Assembly (NCBI GenBank): GCA_024305745.1
Contig: JAHRBS010000010.1
Span: 3,169,501-3,233,500 of the forward strand
Direction: 5' to 3'
DNA from: Polyporus tsugae
Taxonomy: Eukaryota; Basidiomycota; Agaricomycetes; Polyporales; Polyporaceae
Length of the DNA: 64,000 bases
Numbering within the stretch: position 1 is the stretch's first letter; every line of letters begins with the position of its first letter. Under the pieces are notes generated by a model. It saw only the letters and a list, made by a program, of their open reading frames with translations. It did no database searches and had not been told where the DNA came from. The translations under genes were made by a program, and so were the position numbers. Below are positions 60,005-64,000 of the stretch, one piece after another.

Positions 60005-61201
60005 ATGGGGCGTTCCTCGAAACCGGCGAAGCCAAAAGACAATGCGGCTGCGTCTACCTCGACCGCCTCAACTTCCTCCCTCCCAACTACGATCTCAGGG
60101 TTCACCGTTCTGCCTGTCGCCTACTCTCCATCTGCAACTCATATCATCTATGCACGCGCCCACTCTGCGTCGAAACAAAAGAACGCGAAGGGCAAGCAGA
60201 AGGAGGAGCTGCCAGAGGGCCGCACGCTCTTCCTCGTGAACGTGCCCCCAGACGCGACGGAACGCGAGCTGACGGTGCTGTTCAAGTCCTGTGGGACGGT
60301 CGAGAGGGTGGTATTCAACACAGGTGGAGAAAGCAGCCCAACGCAAGATGCAATGGACGAGGACGAGGATGAGGACGAGGCAGAGGGAGAGGGAGAGGAA
60401 GAGGATGGAGGGGAGGAGAGTAGCGACCAAGGAGGCTCTGCGTCGGAGGACGAGCAGGATGGACACTCGCGGCCCAAGAAGAAACGGAAGATCAGCGAAC
60501 CCGAGGTCCCGAAGGTCGTGCCCTTGCCCTCTGTACCCCTACGGACTTTACGGCGGACGGGCCACACGGCCTACATCGTCTTCCTGGACAGCTCGTCCCT
60601 CGCACGCGCTCTCAAGCCCCCAGCGAAACCTTATCTGTGGCCTATCGACCGCGAGACTCCCATCGGCCTCGAGCACTACAAAGCGCTCTACGCGGCTTTG
60701 CGGCCGCCCCTAGACGTCGTGCGCGCGCACGCAGACTCGTGGATGGAGGCGTTCGAGCACGAACAGGCGAAGAAGCGACAGGAGAGCCAGTACAAGAAGG
60801 GCGAGGCGATCGTCGACGAGGACGGCTTCACACTGGTCACACGCGGGGGCGCGTACGGGAAGACCCTTGGCGGCGGGGTCGGCGTCGCGAGCAAGCGGTT
60901 CATGGACGTGCAGGCCGGCGCGGGGGATGGGGCTGCTACCGGAGCCGGTGGCAAGCGGCATAGGAAAAAGAAGGAGAACAAGGAAAAGGACGCGTTCTAC
61001 GCGTTCCAGATACACGAGAAGAAGCGCAAAGGTGCGTTGCTTTCGGGATGCGGATACGTCCTAGTCCGATGGGCATGCGAAGGTCGTGGGTCGGTGCTTA
61101 CCATTACTTGTGCAGATATTATTGACCTCAAGAAGAAGTTTGAGGAGGATAAGGAGAAGATCGAGAAACTGAAGCAGTCCCGGAAGTTCAAGCCGTACTG
61201 A
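60005..61201 (+). CDS. RRP7: Rrp7, ribosomal RNA processing factor
   Basis: Nucleolar factor of the UTP-C/CURI complex needed for 18S rRNA maturation. Exons 60005-61031 and 61116-61201, 370 residues. An RRM-like domain starts at TLFLVNVPPDATERELTVLF and its second half, YIVFLDSSSLARALK, comes after a long acidic insert (60355-60450, nearly all Asp, Glu and Gly). The Rrp7 C-terminal region is clear: EDGFTLVTRGGAYGKT, RHRKKKENKEKDAFYAFQIH, then the spliced ending DIIDLKKKFEEDKEKI and QSRKFKPY. The intron near the 3' end is needed for this ending; the unspliced frame lacks a clean helix there. Confidence 0.94.
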   Translation: MGRSSKPAKPKDNAAASTSTASTSSLPTTISGFTVLPVAYSPSATHIIYARAHSASKQKNAKGKQKEELPEGRTLFLVNVPPDATERELTVLFKSCGTVERVVFNTGGESSPTQDAMDEDEDEDEAEGEGEEEDGGEESSDQGGSASEDEQDGHSRPKKKRKISEPEVPKVVPLPSVPLRTLRRTGHTAYIVFLDSSSLARALKPPAKPYLWPIDRETPIGLEHYKALYAALRPPLDVVRAHADSWMEAFEHEQAKKRQESQYKKGEAIVDEDGFTLVTRGGAYGKTLGGGVGVASKRFMDVQAGAGDGAATGAGGKRHRKKKENKEKDAFYAFQIHEKKRKGALLSGCGYVLVRWACEGRGSVLTITCADIIDLKKKFEEDKEKIEKLKQSRKFKPY

Positions 61202-62047
61202 AGGGTGCGTCATCGTCATCCCCAATACATTTACTTTTATCTCTGTCGTGCTGATAATCCCATGCGAATTGTCCAGTGGGTATGTTGCTTATGAAGCGGT
61301 GCTGCGCTTGTCGCATTTTGGGATACCATGGGTCTTTCGCTCCCGTATCCGTGTCTGTGTCCACCTATCCTCTTTCTATGGAATCATGATCGCAGGCTAT
61401 CACTCCAGAAGCATACGTGGTGAGATCGGCATCGCTCCCCCTCTGTTCCAGTAACAAGGTTGATCCCCAAATTCGTCATGAAGCCAGCGGCAACGTAGAG
61501 GACTTTCACATCGGTTGTCGAGGTTCCATATGCTTCCTGTCAGGGCAGCCTGTGGATGCTGTTGACCCGTTCTCTGAGTGACCCCCAAAGCGTAAGCCAC
61601 GGATATCCGTAGGCTGGAGCAGTTGTCATGGCCTGTTCTTACTTTCGCTTTAAAGATGGTGGCCACGCCGTCGCTGGTCCAGCTGCAGATAGTTGTCTAC
61701 GTAATCGACATTGACGCGAGGCACCTTTCTATTGCAATCTTCCAAAATCTCGCAGGCTGTAGCAATCTGGCCCACAGATCTCGACTGAGGTTAGTGCCCT
61801 GATTGGGGAGGACTAGAATCTCTTTTGTCATACACCCACGACCCTCGGGGCCTGACGTTTCTCCCATGGTTCATGTCGCCTCGCGGCTCCGGTTTTCCTT
61901 CCTTTCACTTGTTGCCCAGCCTACTGCGGCTGTGTTTTCTCTGCATGCTGACCTGCAGCTGATCCGCCCCCCTCCCCCCTCGTCTTTCGTCAAGACTGCA
62001 GCTTCTGCGAGGGTCGGGATACCCGACGATAGAAGGCACATGGGAGC
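61202..62047. other. Intergenic region upstream of the DUF6533 gene
   Basis: About 850 bases. Frames at 61400-61666 (-) and 61803-62120 (+) show no protein-like pattern. No RNA gene or repeat is recognised. Confidence 0.4.
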
Positions 62048-63810
62048 ATGCAGTGAGTGGTTCCCTTCCTACGACCTACGTCGCTTCGGCTCCGCCTTTC
62101 CTGACCCACAACCCGTTTGATTCAAGTGGCGGATTGGCCAGCCGGGACCTATCTACACTGGATGCTCAGTACTACCGCGACCTCTTCTTCGCTCGGTGAG
62201 TACTAGTAACTCTATACGTATAACATATGGCGTGCCAACATCCTTCCAGCGCACTCACCCTCGCCGGATACGCCATCCTTGTCTCCGAGGCGTTCGAGGC
62301 CCTCCCGGATGAGGTACGTCCCCGCACTACGCGCATACATCGTATGAAACGCATTTATTTACCCCGCACAGTCCAAACACATCTGGCCGGCGCGTTGGTC
62401 GACCGTCAAGGTCCTCTACCTCATCAATCGCTACGGGAACTTGGCATTCTTGGGAGTATGCACCCTCCAGCTGCTCGGCATCTGGCGAAGTACCGCGCAC
62501 GAGGTAGGTCGTCCCTATATCCTCATATTGTCTTTTAAACGTCGGTGTATGTTCGCAGTTCTGCTACAACTCGACGCTCGCCCTGTCGCTCATCCAGTTC
62601 GCCTCTTATGCGTCGGTACACGGTACGCTCGCGTGCACCCAACGCGTCCATATTCTCACCTCGCGGAGCGTTTGTCAGTGCTTGTTTTGCTACGAGCGTG
62701 GGCGACGTGGGGACGACATATCAAGATTCTCCTTGTGCTCGCCACGCTATTCGTCATCTACGCGGTCGCCAGCATCGCCATCCTGACGTGGGGCATCGTC
62801 TCCGGTGGTTGTACGCGCTGAATGTATGCGTATTGCCCTGTCGCAGCGGCTGACATGCGCACAGATGACGCGTACCCGTTTTCATTCGTAGTGGGGACAT
62901 GCATAGAGTACATCCCTTGCGCGTATCATGCCCTCTTGTCCCTGTTGTGAAGATTGTGCTGACCAGTTCCTGCGGTGCAGCTTTCTCCGTGAGTCGCTTC
63001 TCAATTTCTCCTGTTACGCCGTGTGTCTCACTGCCGACCTGCAGTGGATTCTGTGGATCCCGAGGCAAGCATAACGTCTCGTGGTGTACCCCTGGGCATG
63101 CACTAACATTTTTCTCATGTAGTCTTATACTAGAATGCGCTATATTCATCCTCACGATGGTCTCGATTCGGAAGTTTGACTTCCACCTCCATCTAGCATG
63201 GCAGCTCCCTATTGTTAGAGTTATAATGCGCGATGGTCAGTCAGCTCCCGTAACCGCCTCCTCCTTTCACTGACAATCTCAGTCTGTAGCCATCCTGTAT
63301 TTTGGCCTGACCCTCTTCAGCTCCCTGTTTAATATCTTCGTATGGTGAGCCCTTCCTCACATCTTCAACGGTGACTGGGACATTCGAGTACTGAGGGCTC
63401 GTTTTCAGGGCGTTCTACGGAGACGTAAGTCACCCCGACACCAAATGCGCACCAGCTTACCACAGCCCGCGCTAACACCGGACTCCCAACAGCGCCCATT
63501 GAACATGCTCGCCAACACGTTCACCCTGTGTCTCATGATCGCCGCCGGCCAGCGCCTCGTGCTCGACCTCCGCAAGGTCTCCTCGCACGACACGCTTTCC
63601 ACGACGCGCGTCGGGCGCGAGGTCGAGCGCGCGATAGAGGCTATGCTGCCCTCCCGCTCGCCTTCGCCAATCGTCTTCTCCGAGCGCTCTCTTGCATCGC
63701 CTGCGACCCCCAGTACTACCATGCACTCGCACGATCCCCTATTCCCAGCACGAGTAAAAACGCACAGCGTGGTAGAGCTTGTGGGTGTCTCCGCGTCGAG
63801 TTTGCCCTGA
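62048..63810 (+). CDS. DUF6533-family multi-pass membrane protein
   Basis: Member of the large agaricomycete DUF6533 group of seven-helix-like proteins of unknown role. Supported exons: 62127-62195, 62250-62313, 62372-62503, 62559-62622, 62679-62807, from 62865, 63045-63064, 63123-63235, 63290-63344, 63409-63424 (16 nt), 63493-63810. Family marks: AQYYRDLFFARALTLAGYAI, SKHIWPARWSTVKVLYLINR, LIQFASYASVH, LVLLRAWATWGRHIK. Helices include LVLATLFVIYAVASIAILTW and LILECAIFILTMVS. The first exon (ATGCA at 62048) and the part between about 62910 and 63044 are unsure. The intron 63065-63122 has a GC donor. Confidence 0.8.
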
Positions 63811-64000
63811 CATGGGCCACGTACTAGGATACGGGTACCTGACATCTATGCTTCAGAGGCGCCTCCAAAGAGCGCGCGCATGATGTGCTGTTGTATTTGT
63901 ACCGCACGTTCTCTAGTGACACAGTAGACTTGCTGCTTCCATTTCCGTCGTTAGTAGTGTGCTGCCCGAGCCCGGACTGTGTGGCGCCGCTCTGCAGATC
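63811..64000. other. Right edge, no gene seen
   Basis: 190 bases after the DUF6533 stop codon; presumed 3' UTR and spacer cut by the window edge. Confidence 0.4.

Overview
The window is nuclear DNA of a filamentous basidiomycete, most likely an agaricomycete of polypore type (the order is an inference). The signs are dense, GC-rich genes cut by many introns of about 45-65 nt with GTRNGT donors and short CT-rich acceptors, lineage-typical families (DUF6533 membrane protein, BTB and F-box proteins, the secreted and single-pass proteins described below) and clear fungal orthologues of housekeeping genes. I see no transposon, CRISPR array, rRNA or secondary-metabolite core gene. I rebuilt most gene models exon by exon from splice sites and reading phase. 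Lengths given are of the spliced product.

Layout. 1-5521 (-): a Rim15/Cek1-type nutrient-signalling kinase, cut by the left edge inside its receiver domain. 6381-7627 (+): mitochondrial ribosomal protein bS18m. 8234-9674 (-): proteasome deubiquitinase Rpn11, divergent from 9906-11978 (+), an unrecognised 620-aa protein. 12111-14299 and 15055-17222 (-): two tandem flavin monooxygenases with SnoaL-like N-termini and the same eight-exon plan, including a 6-nt microexon. 18124-20543 (+): Vps52. 20925-24351 (-): Efr3. 24666-25738 (-): a small stand-alone BRCT protein. 26254-27070 (+): a secreted protein. 27196-28965 (-): OST1. 29189-30186 (-): mitochondrial uL22m, divergent from Yos1 (30366-30781). 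30884-31799 (-): GILT-type protein. 32709-34235 (+): single-pass membrane protein. 35266-38787 (+): long coiled-coil protein. 39265-41060 (-): an AIM9-like kinase-fold protein without catalytic residues. 41507-43064 (+): PPIL4/Cyp6-type cyclophilin. 43353-44198 (+): BTB protein. 44521-45356 (-): LSm2, divergent from P5C dehydrogenase (45559-47658). 48022-49336 (-): two broken genes (BTB, F-box). 49532-51000 (+): mitochondrial DUF1992 protein. 52083-52608 (+): small conserved-looking protein. 53328-56025 (-): membrane-anchored Ubp1-like protease. 56160-56264: intron-containing tRNA-Arg(UCG). 56803-59163 (+): Cdc7 kinase. 59461-59736 (+): 68-aa protein. 60005-61201 (+): Rrp7. 62048-63810 (+): DUF6533 membrane protein.

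The genes do not form one pathway. They are a syntenic mix of core functions: nutrient signalling and DNA replication control (Rim15, Cdc7), protein turnover (Rpn11, Ubp1-like), membrane traffic and lipid signalling (Vps52, Efr3, Yos1, OST1), mitochondrial translation and proline catabolism (bS18m, uL22m, P5CDH) and RNA processing (LSm2, PPIL4, Rrp7). Several are arranged head to head over 180-450 bp. The most unusual items are the tandem monooxygenase pair with its microexon and a GC-AG intron, the AIM9-like pseudokinase, the Rev1-like BRCT protein without a polymerase, and the decayed F-box/BTB pair.
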